Below, piece after piece: positions 16,806-26,160 of a stretch of 64,000 nt of DNA. The notes below the pieces were generated by a model. The model made no database searches, was not told the DNA's origin, and saw only the letters and a program-made list of their open reading frames with translations. Both the position numbers and the translations under genes were made by a program. The stretch comes from HGM12998 sp900756495 (lineage in GTDB: Bacteria > Bacillota > Clostridia > Oscillospirales > Oscillospiraceae): NCBI GenBank assembly GCA_958477305.1, contig CAUEFI010000009.1:61600-125599 (forward strand). The letters run 5' to 3'. Every line of letters begins with the position of its first letter. Position 1 is the stretch's first letter.

Positions 16806-17479
16806 CTATGTTAGTTTTTCGATACTCTCCGCTATAGTAATAAGTTCCTTATCATTAATTGCAGAAGACAGCTTATAGGAAATCTCCAGATCCCCATCTG
16901 CCCATATTAAATAGCTGAATTCTCCGGGCTCATCAGCAATAAACAAGTCTGCTGGTAAACTTTCTATGGTTGTCGCCATATATTTGCTGTGCTCATTATC
17001 ATTGGAAAACTCACTGCCCTGATCCATAAGCGCATAAGTAAAATAGAGGCGCACCCCATCCTTATTTTCATAGGCGACATATCCCAGCCCTGGCGTATCC
17101 AGCCGTTCAATCTCCTCAAACCCCTCCGGTACATAGCCGGGCCGCCAGACGCCTACGCCGGCGTCCGGCCGGGGCTCACCGGTAAAGGTATATTTGGTGC
17201 GGGTCTCCCGCCACTCGGCGATCATCTGAACCACCCAGGCCCGCGCCTGAGGACTGAATGCCATCAGGCCGCCGCCCGCACGGCCTTTTTCCAGAGGGGA
17301 CGGGCCCTGTGCCGCGCATAGACGAAGGGGTCAGCCAGAAACTTTCTCTCCCAGCGCAGAAAACGGGAGGAAAAGTGGGGTTCAGGCAGATGGTCATTCT
17401 CCAGGATATGGGCCCAGTCCTGCCGCACGGCCTCCAGCAGGGCGGAGCAGAGCATAGTGTCAAATTCAGCGTCGCTCAT
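16806..17479 (-). pseudogene. Broken DUF4367-type membrane protein (sigma-factor partner)
   Basis: Two pieces of one family are present. The N-terminal piece (17479 to 17264) has the cytoplasmic segment typical of DUF4367 proteins and stops right after KKAVRAAA. The C-terminal piece (17264 to 16806), in another frame, begins at MAFSPQARAW and contains the DUF4367 domain (YVPEGFEEIERLD, YMATTIESLPADLFIAD). Intact relatives have a membrane helix between these pieces; here it is missing and the frame shifts inside a GGCGGCGGCC repeat. The pieces touch as TGATG, so reinitiation could make a separate soluble DUF4367 fragment. It overlaps the end of the decayed sigma gene by 14 bases. Confidence 0.7.
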
Positions 17480-18010
17480 ACGCGTACCCCTCGTCACGCA
17501 GTTTTTCGATGAGCAGGGCGCGGCCCCGCTCGATGCGCTTGCTTACCGCCGATTCGCTCAGGCCCATGGGGCAGGCGAACTCCCGTGCAGTCCACCCGGC
17601 AGCACAGCGCAACTCCAGCACCTGCCGGTAGGTTTCCGGCCTGGAGCGAATGAGCTCTACCGGGCGGAGGAAGGCGCTCTCCCCCTCAAGGTGCTTCGGA
17701 GCGGAGAGCTCCCATGTCTCTTCTAACGGCATGGTACGGCTCTCCTTCCGAAGAATATCCCTGGCGGCGTTTTTCACTATTATAACGGCCCAGGGGCCGA
17801 TTTTCTGACGGCTGTTTTCGTAAATTTTTAAAATGGGTCATAATGCTCAATGATATGGAGAAACGCGGCGGCAGCGGCATTCTAAGACTGATGATGATTC
17901 TTTGGGACACTCAGGGCGACGGCGTAGAGCTTCCCCTCATACTGCGGATAGAACGTCTGAAAGCGCTGGTGTTCATCCACAGGCAGCAGCGAGAGATAGA
18001 AAGCAAGCAT
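17466..18010 (-). pseudogene. Decayed ECF sigma factor gene
   Basis: The start is intact: GAGGAG before ATG at 18010, then the family N-terminus MLAFYLSLLPVDEHQRFQTF. An in-frame TAG follows PKNHHQS near codon 42. The same frame continues with region 2 (AAAAAFLHIIEHYDPF) to a second stop at a TTTTAAAAA run. A one-base loss in that T-run explains the shift into the frame that encodes KIYENSRQKIGPWAVII, then an intact region 4 (GLSESAVSKRIERGRALL). A 103-codon frame from 17777 is therefore only the tail. One nonsense change plus one slippage event make a full sigma factor unlikely. A sequencing error could explain the T-run but not the TAG. Confidence 0.75.
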
Positions 18011-18076
18011 GGCGGCCACTCCTCTTCATCTTTCCTTTTTAATCATTATAGCATAAATATAAGATGTATGGAAAGA

Positions 18077-18114
18077 GACGCCTGGAGCGCCGCGGCCGCG
18101 GCGCTCCAGGCGTC
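18077..18114 (-). terminator. Terminator of the ygeY-ygeW-arcC operon
   Basis: A perfect 38-base palindrome just past the arcC stop. On the minus strand it is followed by TCTCTTTCC. The very GC-rich stem makes it a strong hairpin. Confidence 0.75.
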
Positions 18115-18120
18115 TGTACA

Positions 18121-19083
18121 TCAGGGCAATTCAGATTGTCCGCCGTCCGTGATCAGAGTTCCGGTCTTCCCGGCAATACCGTCGGCGGCCTTTTCCAAAA
18201 GGGTAATGAGAGCGGTGCGGCCGGGCGCAGATTCGGCAAACGCCGCCGCCGCCTCTACTTTGGGGAGCATGGATCCGGGTGCGAAGTGCCCCTGTGCAAT
18301 ATAGCGGCGGGCCTCTTCCGCCGTCATAACGTCCAGCCAGCGCTGATCCGGCTTCCCAAAGTTCAGCGCCACTTTTTCCACTGCGGTGAGAATTACCAGG
18401 CAGTCGGCGTCCGCCTGCCGCGCCAGCAGAGAGGCGGCAAAGTCCTTGTCGACGACGGCCGCGGCCCCCTTCAGGTGGTGCCCATTGGTCTTGAAAACCG
18501 GAATCCCGCCGCCGCCGCAGGCCACCACCACATGGCCGGTATCCACCAAGGCGCGGATGGTGTCGATCTCCACGATGGATACCGGTAGGGGGGAGGCCAC
18601 CACCCGGCGCCAGCCGCGGCCCGCATCCTCCAGGACATCGTAGCCCCGCTCGGCCACCATGCGCTCGGCCTCCGCCCGAGTCATAAAGGCGCCGATGGGT
18701 TTGGCCAGGCGCTCAAAGGCCGGATCAGACGGGTCTACTTCCACCTGGGTCAGCACGGTTGCCACGCCAATATCCATCCCGCGGTCCAGCAGCTCCTCCC
18801 GCAGGGCATTTTGGAGGTCATAGCCGATATAGCCCTGGCTCATGGCTACGCAGACAGACAGTGGACAGGGAATATACTTGTCGGGCTCGGTACGGGTGAG
18901 TTGGGCCATGGCCTTCTGAATCATCCCAACCTGGGGACCGTTTCCATGGGCGAGAATGACCTCATGCCCCGCCGCAATGAGATCCGCGATGGCTGCTGCC
19001 GTCCGTTGGACGGCAATCATCTGCTCCGGCAGGTTTTCACCCAGAGCGTTGCCGCCCAGAGCAATTACAATTCGTTTTTTCAT
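18121..19083 (-). CDS. arcC: Carbamate kinase
   Basis: A 320-residue amino-acid-kinase-fold enzyme that makes ATP from carbamoyl phosphate and ADP. Motifs are VIALGGNAL at the N-terminus, LAHGNGPQVG, and the central CGGGGIPV loop. It is the last gene of the minus-strand operon after ygeY and ygeW, 22 bases from ygeW. This arrangement matches the purine/urate catabolic cluster, where the carbamoyl group is finally used for substrate-level phosphorylation. In that setting it corresponds to E. coli YqeA as well as ArcC. Confidence 0.94.
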   Translation of the reverse strand: MKKRIVIALGGNALGENLPEQMIAVQRTAAAIADLIAAGHEVILAHGNGPQVGMIQKAMAQLTRTEPDKYIPCPLSVCVAMSQGYIGYDLQNALREELLDRGMDIGVATVLTQVEVDPSDPAFERLAKPIGAFMTRAEAERMVAERGYDVLEDAGRGWRRVVASPLPVSIVEIDTIRALVDTGHVVVACGGGGIPVFKTNGHHLKGAAAVVDKDFAASLLARQADADCLVILTAVEKVALNFGKPDQRWLDVMTAEEARRYIAQGHFAPGSMLPKVEAAAAFAESAPGRTALITLLEKAADGIAGKTGTLITDGGQSELP

Positions 19084-19105
19084 ATAGAAAAATTACAATT
19101 TATTA

Positions 19106-20305
19106 TCACAGGAAAAGCCGACGTGCGGCAGACCGGGCCTCCAGCTCCCGAAGGGCAGCCTGAGGATCCTTTACCTTGGCCAGGAAAATCATGGCGGCAA
19201 TGATGTAGGGCTTGAAGCTGGCCTGCTTATAGAGGGGGACCCGGTAGCGGTCGAAGACAGAGGCATCCACCTCGCCCTGGGCACAGGAGACGCCGGAGAT
19301 GTCGGCAGGGAGGCAGTGAAGATAAAGGGCTTCGCCGCCGCGGGTCAGCTTCATCATATTCTCGGTGCAGGCCCAGTCTTTATGGCTGGCATTCTGAGCC
19401 AGCAGCTCCTGCTCCAGGGCTCTGATGCCGGCGGTATCTCCGCATGCGTACAGGTCGGTGCGCCGCTCCATAGCGGCGAAGGGGGCCCAACTCTTGGGAT
19501 AGACGATATCGGCGTCCCGAAAGGCCTCGGCCATGGAATTGGTCTTGGTATAGGAGCCGCCGGACGCGGAGGCATTTTTCCGGGCGACCGCCTCTACCTC
19601 GGGCATCACCTCATAGCCCTCGGGGTGGGCCAGCGTCACATCCATGCCGAAACGGGTCATCAGTCCGATGACGCCCTGGGGCACGCTGAGGGGCTTGCCG
19701 TAGGAGGGGGAGTAGGCCCAGGTCATGGCGATTTTTTTCCCCTTTAATTTCTCCACGCCGCCAAAGTGATGGATGATATGGAGCATATCGGCCATGCACT
19801 GGGTGGGGTGGTCGATGTCGCACTGGAGATTGACCAGAGCAGGCTTTTGCTCCAATACGCCGTCCCTGTGTCCCTCGGCCACCGCGTCGGCCACCTGGTG
19901 CATATAGGCGTTTCCCTTGCCGATATACATATCGTCCCGGATACCGATGACGTCAGCCATAAAGGAAATCATATTGGCGGTCTCCCTGACGGTCTCGCCG
20001 TGAGCGATCTGGCTTTTGCCCTCATCCAGATCCTGAACCTCCAGACCCAGCAGGTTGCAGGCGCTGGCGAAGGAGAAACGGGTGCGGGTGGAGTTGTCCC
20101 GGAAGAGGGAAATGCCCAGACCGGAGTCAAAAATTTTGGTGGAGATATTCTGCTCCCGCATATGGCGCAGAGCGTCGGCCAAAATAAAGACGGCCTCAAT
20201 TTCGTCATCGGTCTTCTCCCAGGTTAAAAAGAAGTCGCTCTCGTACATGGCTCCAAAGTCGAGCCTGTTCAGGCGATCCACATAGCTCTGAAGGATGCTG
20301 TCCAT
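19106..20305 (-). CDS. ygeW: Knotted carbamoyltransferase YgeW
   Basis: A 399-residue member of the aspartate/ornithine carbamoyltransferase superfamily. The carbamoyl-phosphate site is FRDNSTRTRFSFA, and the second-substrate loop contains LHCLPADI. Internal insertions and length match the knotted YgeW group rather than OTCase or ATCase. YgeW occurs with YgeY, Xdh and carbamate kinase in purine-degrading anaerobes; its exact physiological substrate is less settled than its fold. It starts 12 bases after ygeY. Confidence 0.93.
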   Translation of the reverse strand: MDSILQSYVDRLNRLDFGAMYESDFFLTWEKTDDEIEAVFILADALRHMREQNISTKIFDSGLGISLFRDNSTRTRFSFASACNLLGLEVQDLDEGKSQIAHGETVRETANMISFMADVIGIRDDMYIGKGNAYMHQVADAVAEGHRDGVLEQKPALVNLQCDIDHPTQCMADMLHIIHHFGGVEKLKGKKIAMTWAYSPSYGKPLSVPQGVIGLMTRFGMDVTLAHPEGYEVMPEVEAVARKNASASGGSYTKTNSMAEAFRDADIVYPKSWAPFAAMERRTDLYACGDTAGIRALEQELLAQNASHKDWACTENMMKLTRGGEALYLHCLPADISGVSCAQGEVDASVFDRYRVPLYKQASFKPYIIAAMIFLAKVKDPQAALRELEARSAARRLFL

Positions 20306-20317
20306 CTGAATCTCTCC

Positions 20318-21730
20318 TTATTTCATATCGCTGCCGGTGAGGGCGGCACGGAATTGAGTGGCGTCGTCGGTCTTGTTCTCGGCATGGTAGAGAGCGGGCA
20401 CGGCGGCGTAGAGGGCGGCGCAGCGGACCAGGTCGTCCTTCCAGGTGATTTCGTTGGGGGCGTGGGCCTGGCTCTCGGCGCCGGGACCAAAGCCCACGCA
20501 GGGAATTCCGTACCGGCCCTGGATAGCCACGCCATTGGTAGAGAAGGTCCACTTGTCGGTAAGGGGACGGCCCATCCGCAGGTGCATGGCATCCCGGCCT
20601 GGGTCGGGGTCTGCGTGGCCCATCCGCTCCAGCCCGAAGAGGGCCTTGTGGGCGTCAATGAGCGCTTGGACGTGGGCGGCGCTCTCCCTGTTGATCCAGG
20701 TGGGAAAGTAGCACTCGGTCTCATAGACTTCCCCAGTCCAGGAGGGACGGTCGTACATGTACATGGATACCTTCACGTCCTCGCCGTACTTCTTCACGCT
20801 GGGGAGGTCCCGAATCTCCTGAAGACAGGAGTCCCAAGTCTCGCCGGCGGTCATACGCCGGTCGATGGAGATGGCGCAGGAGTCGGCCACGGCACAGCGG
20901 CTGGGGGAGGTATAGAAGATCTGGGAGACGGTACAGGTACCCCGTCCCAGGAAACGGGCGTCCTCCCAGTGGTCGGGGTTGTATCTGGGGTCCAGCATTT
21001 TGATCAGGCCCTTGATCTCCTCCGCCTCCCCGGCGCCGTTCTCGTTGAGGGCGCGGACGTCGCGGAGGATATCGGCCATCTTGTAGATGGCGTTGTCCCC
21101 CCGCTCCGGGGCGGAGCCATGGCAGGAGACCCCCTTCACGTCCACCCGGATCTCCATGCGGCCCCGGTGTCCCCGGTAGATGCCGCCGTCGGTGGGCTCT
21201 GTGGAGATGACGAACTCCACCTGCTCCGTCCTGATGCCGCGGTCAGGGAAGAACCTGTTGACGAGGTACTGCCAGCACATGCCGTCGCAGTCCTCCTCCT
21301 GAACAGAGCCCACCACCATGATACGGAACCCGCTGGGGATGAGGTTCAGATCTTTCATGATGCGGGCGCCGTATACGGCGGCGGCCATGCCGCCCTCCTG
21401 ATCGGAGCTGCCGCGGCCATAGATGACAGCGTCGTCTTCCCAGCCCTGGTAGGGGTCGCACGTCCAGTTGTCCCGGTTGCCGACGCCCACCGTGTCGATG
21501 TGGGAGTCGATGGCGATGATTTTTTCGCCCTCGCCCATCCAGCCGATGATGTTGCCCAGGCCGTCCACCTCCACTTGGTCAAAGCCCAGCCGCTCCATCT
21601 CGGAACGGATGCAGGAGATGACCTCGCGCTCCTCACAGCTCTCGCTGGGGTGGGAGATCATCTCCCGCAGGAAGCGGCACATATCGGTCCGGTAGCCTTG
21701 GGCTGCGGCCTTGATTTGCTCAAAATCCAT
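20318..21730 (-). CDS. ygeY: YgeY family selenium metabolism-linked hydrolase (M20 peptidase fold)
   Basis: A 470-residue M20/ArgE-DapE-type metallohydrolase. The metal site begins with AIDSHIDTV, followed by YGRGSSDQEGGMA and the catalytic glutamates in SVQEEDCDG. The extended length and SISIDRR-like dimerisation region fit the YgeY family, which co-occurs with selenium-dependent molybdenum hydroxylases. The ATG at 21730 follows GGAGGAG by six bases. It is the first gene of the operon, with a promoter at 21762-21789. Confidence 0.93.
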   Translation of the reverse strand: MDFEQIKAAAQGYRTDMCRFLREMISHPSESCEEREVISCIRSEMERLGFDQVEVDGLGNIIGWMGEGEKIIAIDSHIDTVGVGNRDNWTCDPYQGWEDDAVIYGRGSSDQEGGMAAAVYGARIMKDLNLIPSGFRIMVVGSVQEEDCDGMCWQYLVNRFFPDRGIRTEQVEFVISTEPTDGGIYRGHRGRMEIRVDVKGVSCHGSAPERGDNAIYKMADILRDVRALNENGAGEAEEIKGLIKMLDPRYNPDHWEDARFLGRGTCTVSQIFYTSPSRCAVADSCAISIDRRMTAGETWDSCLQEIRDLPSVKKYGEDVKVSMYMYDRPSWTGEVYETECYFPTWINRESAAHVQALIDAHKALFGLERMGHADPDPGRDAMHLRMGRPLTDKWTFSTNGVAIQGRYGIPCVGFGPGAESQAHAPNEITWKDDLVRCAALYAAVPALYHAENKTDDATQFRAALTGSDMK

Positions 21731-21761
21731 GACAATCTCCTCCATATTCCATTCTGATCTC

Positions 21762-21789
21762 ATCATACCACGGGGCCGGGGATAGTCAA
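21762..21789 (-). promoter_or_regulatory. Promoter of ygeY-ygeW-arcC
   Basis: On the minus strand, TTGACT (21789-21784) and TATGAT (21767-21762) with a 16-base spacer. Nearby, two direct repeats of CAAACA followed by T-rich sequence (21798 and 21818, 20 bases apart) could be a regulator site shared with the divergent xdh gene. Confidence 0.6.
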
Positions 21790-21925
21790 GGGCTTTGCAA
21801 ACAATTTTTCAATTGACCAAACATTTTTTTAGATATGCTCCAAAGCAGTGAATCTGCCGCCGGCCCTTGCTATCCGGCGGACGAAATGATAAGCTGTAGA
21901 TACTGGAACGAAAGGGGGACGCGCC

Positions 21926-24481
21926 ATGTATATGTTTACGGTAAATGGAATGCCGGCTGCTGCAGACAGGGATCAAACGCTTCTGACCTTCCTGCGGGAA
22001 ACGCTGGGGCTGACCTCTGTGAAAAACGGCTGCAGCGAGGGGGCCTGCGGCGCCTGCATGGTGCTGGTGGATGGAAAGGCGGTGAAGGCCTGCGTTCAGA
22101 AGACGTCCCGGCTGGAGGGAAAGTCGGTGACGACCTGCGAGGGGCTCACCAGCCGGGAGCGGGATGTGTACGCCTATGCGTTTACCCACTGTGGAGCGGT
22201 GCAGTGCGGCTTCTGCACCCCGGGGATGGTGATGTCGGCCAAGGGACTGCTGGATCAAAATCCGGATCCCAGCCGGGATGAGGTGAAATACGCGCTGCGC
22301 AATAACCTCTGCCGCTGTACCGGCTATAAAAAGATTGTGGACGCAGTACTGCTGGCGGCGCGGCTGTTCCGGGAGAATGCCCCTGTGCCTCACGAAGCTT
22401 TTACCGGCAAGGTGGGAGAAAACCTTCCCAGAGTGGACGCGCCCGCCAAGGCGGTGGGGGCGGCGGAGTATACCGACGACATCCGCCTGCCGGGGATGCT
22501 GTACGGCGGAGCCGTGCGCTCCGCCTATCCCCGCGCCATCGTCAAGGGTATTGACGTATCTCAGGCGGAGCGGGCAGCGGGGGTGGTCAGGGTGATAACA
22601 GCTGCCCAGCTGCCGGGGGAGGGGAAGATTGGCCACTTAAAGCGGGATCAGTGGGTGCTGGTGCCGGTGGGGGGCGAGGTTCACTTCCGGGGAGATCCTA
22701 TTGTTCTCATTGCGGCGGAGACCCCCGAGGCGCTGGAGCGGGCCAGGGCGCTGGTGAAGATCGACTACGAGCCTCTGCCCCCCGTCCTGTCCGCCCGGGA
22801 GGCCATGGCCCCGGGGGCGCCTGAAATTCAGGAGGACGGCAATCTCTTTGCCCGTGAGCATCTGGTCCGCGGAAATGCGGAGGAGAAGCTGCGGCAGTCC
22901 AAGCATGTGGTGACTGCCGTATACCACACGCCGCCCACAGAGCACGCCTTCCTGGAGCCCGAGTGCGCCGTGGCCGCCCCCGACGGCGACGGCGTGGTGA
23001 TCTGGTCGGCCGACCAGGGGATCTACCAGACCCGGAGGGAGTGCGCCGACGCGCTGGGCCTGCCGCAGGATCGGGTCCGCGTGGTTGCCAAGAGCGTGGG
23101 CGGGGGGTTTGGCGGCAAGGAGGATATGTCCGTTCAGCACCACGCCGCTCTTCTGGCCTATCTGACAGGGAGAGCGGTCAAGGTTTGCTGGACCCGGGCC
23201 GAATCCATCCTCTGCCACCCCAAGCGCCACGGCTTTGAGATAGAGATCACCACCGGCTGTGACGAAAACGGCATTCTGACCGCGATGAAGGCCGTCCTGA
23301 TTACGGACACAGGGGCCTTTGCCAGCCTGGGCGGCCCCGTGCTTCAGCGGGCCTGCACCCACGCCGCCGGTCCCTATCACTATCAGGATATCGACATAGA
23401 GGGCAGGGCGTATTATACCAATAATCCGCCCTGCGGGGCGTTCCGGGGCTTTGGAGTGACGCAGAGCTGTTTTGCCGCCGAGTGTAATTTGAATCTGCTG
23501 GCGGAGAAGGTGGGAATCTCACCCTTTGAAATCCGCTGGCGCAACGCAATCCGCCCGGGACAGTATCTTCCCAACGGCCAGATTGCCGATGACTCCACCG
23601 CGCTGCTGGAGACGCTGGCGGCGGTGCGGCCCTACTATGAGGCCAATCCCAGCGCGGGCATTGCCTGCGCGATGAAGAACTCCGGGCTTGGGGTAGGGGT
23701 TCCGGATACCGGGCGCTGTACCCTCCATATCGAGAGCGGCGTGGTGCATGTCCGAACTTCGGCGGCCTGCATTGGGCAGGGGATGGGAACTGTGGTGGTC
23801 CAGATTGTCTGCCAGACCGCCTCCCTCTCTCCAGAGCAGGTCGTATGGGATACGCCTGACACGGCGGTTACCCCCAATTCAGGAAACACGACCGCTTCGC
23901 GGCAGACCCTCTTCACCGGCGAGGCCGCGCGGCGGGCCGCCGTGGAGCTGAAGCGCGCTCTGGAGGGGCGCACCCTGTTTGACGTGGAGGGGGTCAATTT
24001 CCACGCCGAATATACCGGAATTACCGACAAGCTGGGCTCTCCCAAGGAGCATCCGGTGAGCCACATTGCGTACGGCTATGCCACCCATCTGGTGGAACTG
24101 GACGAAACAGGCAGGGTCAGCCGGGTGGTGGCCGCCCATGACGTAGGCAGGGCGGTAAATCCGGTGAGTATCGAGGGACAGATCGAGGGGGGCGTGGTCA
24201 TGAGCCTGGGATACGCATTGACCGAGGACCTGCCGCTGGAGGACGGATGCCCTACGGTGTCCTATGCTGGCCTGGGGCTCTTCCGGGCGCATCAGACGCC
24301 TGATGTGAAGGCGCTCATCATTGAGAAGCCCGATTCCGTCCTGGCCTGCGGAGCGAAGGGGATCGGGGAAATCTGCTCTATCCCCACGCCCCCGGCTGTT
24401 CAGAACGCCTACTATAACTTCGATGGGAAATTCCGGACCTCTCTGCCTCTGGAGGAGACGCCCTACAGGAAGAAAAAATAG
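21926..24481 (+). CDS. xdh: Selenium-dependent-type xanthine dehydrogenase (fused FeS and molybdopterin subunits)
   Basis: An 851-residue fusion. Residues 1-150 carry two [2Fe-2S] clusters: a plant-ferredoxin type (CSEGACGACMV) and the helical type (CGAVQCGFCTPG, NNLCRCTGYKK). Residues about 165-851 form the molybdenum-binding hydroxylase, including SVGGGFGGKED and GAFRGFGVTQS. No FAD domain is present, which is typical of the selenium-linked single-chain group found with ygeW and ygeY. Selenium there is a labile cofactor, and no in-frame TGA is seen. It should hydroxylate purines such as hypoxanthine or xanthine. GAAAGGGGG precedes the ATG. Confidence 0.88.
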   Translation: MYMFTVNGMPAAADRDQTLLTFLRETLGLTSVKNGCSEGACGACMVLVDGKAVKACVQKTSRLEGKSVTTCEGLTSRERDVYAYAFTHCGAVQCGFCTPGMVMSAKGLLDQNPDPSRDEVKYALRNNLCRCTGYKKIVDAVLLAARLFRENAPVPHEAFTGKVGENLPRVDAPAKAVGAAEYTDDIRLPGMLYGGAVRSAYPRAIVKGIDVSQAERAAGVVRVITAAQLPGEGKIGHLKRDQWVLVPVGGEVHFRGDPIVLIAAETPEALERARALVKIDYEPLPPVLSAREAMAPGAPEIQEDGNLFAREHLVRGNAEEKLRQSKHVVTAVYHTPPTEHAFLEPECAVAAPDGDGVVIWSADQGIYQTRRECADALGLPQDRVRVVAKSVGGGFGGKEDMSVQHHAALLAYLTGRAVKVCWTRAESILCHPKRHGFEIEITTGCDENGILTAMKAVLITDTGAFASLGGPVLQRACTHAAGPYHYQDIDIEGRAYYTNNPPCGAFRGFGVTQSCFAAECNLNLLAEKVGISPFEIRWRNAIRPGQYLPNGQIADDSTALLETLAAVRPYYEANPSAGIACAMKNSGLGVGVPDTGRCTLHIESGVVHVRTSAACIGQGMGTVVVQIVCQTASLSPEQVVWDTPDTAVTPNSGNTTASRQTLFTGEAARRAAVELKRALEGRTLFDVEGVNFHAEYTGITDKLGSPKEHPVSHIAYGYATHLVELDETGRVSRVVAAHDVGRAVNPVSIEGQIEGGVVMSLGYALTEDLPLEDGCPTVSYAGLGLFRAHQTPDVKALIIEKPDSVLACGAKGIGEICSIPTPPAVQNAYYNFDGKFRTSLPLEETPYRKKK

Positions 24482-24563
24482 GAAGAACCTTTTGGCGGCT
24501 TGTATAGCGGAGCATGCGGACGGGCATACTGGTTTTACCTGAATCTTTTAGGAGGGATCTTAC

Positions 24564-25157
24564 ATGCCCGTTGCCTTCGACCAAAGCGAAACCCGGCTGA
24601 ATCTGATGCGCGCCTTTGCCGGAGAGAGCCAGGCGCGCAACCGCTATACCTTTGCCGCAGGGATTGCCAAAAAGAAGAACCTGCAGGTGATCGAGGGAAT
24701 CTTTACCTTTACCGCAAACCAGGAGCAGGCCCACGCCAAGGTCTATTATAATCTGTTGGAAAAGTGCTCCGGCCAGAACATCAAGGTGGACGGCACCTAT
24801 CCTGTGGATATTTTCCCCGATATCCTTCAGCATCTGCGCGCCGCACAGCACAACGAATATCAGGAGTGGGATCACGACTACGCGGGTTTTGCCAAAATTG
24901 CCACAGAGGAGGGATTCCCTGAGATTGCCCATATCTTCTCCTCTATCGCCGATATCGAAAAGACCCACGGCGACCGCTTCGGAAAATTTGCCGACCTGCT
25001 GGAACAGGACAGGCTTTTTGTCTCGGATGTAGAGGTCAAGTGGATGTGTCTCAACTGCGGACAGATTGTAGACGCTACCATGGCGCCGGCCCTGTGTCCT
25101 GTATGCAAGCACCCGCAGGGATACTTTGTGCGCTGGGAAATGGCGCCTTTTGAATAG
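24564..25157 (+). CDS. rbr: Rubrerythrin
   Basis: A 197-residue peroxide reductase. The ferritin-like di-iron domain occupies about residues 1-145 with ExxH-type ligands (FAGESQARNRY, TANQEQAHAKVYY, DIEKTHGDRF). A rubredoxin-like C-terminus binds iron through CLNCGQIV and CPVCKHP. It detoxifies hydrogen peroxide in anaerobes. GGAGGGA lies before the ATG. It is monocistronic and converges with a thioredoxin reductase, another oxidative-stress function. Confidence 0.95.
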   Translation: MPVAFDQSETRLNLMRAFAGESQARNRYTFAAGIAKKKNLQVIEGIFTFTANQEQAHAKVYYNLLEKCSGQNIKVDGTYPVDIFPDILQHLRAAQHNEYQEWDHDYAGFAKIATEEGFPEIAHIFSSIADIEKTHGDRFGKFADLLEQDRLFVSDVEVKWMCLNCGQIVDATMAPALCPVCKHPQGYFVRWEMAPFE

Positions 25158-25169
25158 AAAGGAAGTTTG

Positions 25170-25207
25170 AAAGCCCCCGCTTCCGCATGAGCGGAAGCGG
25201 GGGCTTT
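25170..25207. terminator. Bidirectional terminator between rubrerythrin and thioredoxin reductase
   Basis: A 17-bp stem (25170-25186 with 25191-25207) around ATGA, with AAA/TTT ends serving both convergent genes. Confidence 0.9.
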
Positions 25208-25213
25208 TCCTGT

Positions 25214-26119
25214 TCAGGACGTTCCGCGCAGCCAGAGAAGCGCCTCGTGGGCGGCGCGGGCGCCATCGGAGGCAGCCGTGACCAGTTGACGCAGTTCCTT
25301 GGCGCGGGCGTCCCCTGCGGCAAAGACGCCGGGGAGATTGGTGCGGCAGTCCTCACCGGCGCGGATATACCCGTGCTCATCCAGCTCTATCGGAGGGGAA
25401 AACGGGGTGTTGTCGGGCTCAAGGCCAACAGCGGCAAAAACGCCGGATACCGGAAGTGTCCGCTCTCCCCGAGGGCCGGCAAGGCGCAGGGCGGAGACTT
25501 GACGCTCTCCCATGATTTCCAGTACCTGGTGTTCCATCAGCGGATGGATAGCGGGGGCAGCGGCGGCGGCGTCGATCAGATGCCGCTCAGCCCGAAAGGA
25601 GTCCCGGCGGTGGATGAGCCATACCGCCGGACAGAGGCCGGAGAGATAGAGCGCGTCCTCCAGGGCGGTATTGCCTCCGCCCACTACGGCGACCTCTTTT
25701 CCCTTGAAAAAACCGCCGTCACAGGTGGCGCAGTAGCTTACGCCCCGCCCCGCCAGGGCGTCCTCGCCGGGCACATTCAGCTTTCGGCGGCGGACTCCGT
25801 TGGCCAGGATGACGGTCCGCCCCTCAAATTCCGCTCCCGCAGAGCGGACGACTTTGTAACTGCCGCCGTCAGAAAGACGGTCCGCCCGCTGAAAACGGAT
25901 ATCAGCACCCAAAGCCCTGGACTGCTCATAGAGGCGTTGGGCAAACTCGGAGCCGGAGACGGCTCCGGTTCCAGGCCAATTTTCAATTTCGGGCGTGGTA
26001 GCGGCCTGTCCGCCGGGGACGCCGCCTTCCAGCAGCAGGGCGGTAAGCCCTGCCCGCTTGGCATACAGCGCGGCAGTAAGTCCCGCCGGGCCGCCGCCAA
26101 TGATAATTACATCGTACAT
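25214..26119 (-). CDS. trxB: Thioredoxin reductase (NAD(P)H-dependent FAD oxidoreductase)
   Basis: A 301-residue flavoprotein. FAD binding is at VIIIGGGPAGLTAALYA, the redox-active disulfide is CATC, and the nucleotide-binding site is VGGGNTALEDA followed by HRRDSFRA. The arginine-rich HRR loop favours NADPH. The FAD-closing motif is GVFAAGDAR. ATG 26119 follows GGAGGAAG; upstream frame extension is not supported. A thioredoxin gene is not adjacent. Confidence 0.92.
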   Translation of the reverse strand: MYDVIIIGGGPAGLTAALYAKRAGLTALLLEGGVPGGQAATTPEIENWPGTGAVSGSEFAQRLYEQSRALGADIRFQRADRLSDGGSYKVVRSAGAEFEGRTVILANGVRRRKLNVPGEDALAGRGVSYCATCDGGFFKGKEVAVVGGGNTALEDALYLSGLCPAVWLIHRRDSFRAERHLIDAAAAAPAIHPLMEHQVLEIMGERQVSALRLAGPRGERTLPVSGVFAAVGLEPDNTPFSPPIELDEHGYIRAGEDCRTNLPGVFAAGDARAKELRQLVTAASDGARAAHEALLWLRGTS

Positions 26120-26160
26120 TTCTTCCTCCATCTCCCGGAGTGTGCACAGAGAAAAGGGAA

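Noticed and set aside
17264..17266. The TGATG overlap in the DUF4367 locus as normal translational coupling of two genes
   Set aside because: The two pieces are consecutive parts of one protein family and the membrane helix between them is missing, so a deletion with frameshift fits better.
20354..21757. A long plus-strand frame opposite ygeY
   Set aside because: It is a repetitive Val/Gly/His-rich shadow of a clear M20 hydrolase gene.
21926..24481. Selenocysteine in the xanthine dehydrogenase
   Set aside because: No in-frame TGA is present. In this family selenium is a labile cofactor, not selenocysteine.
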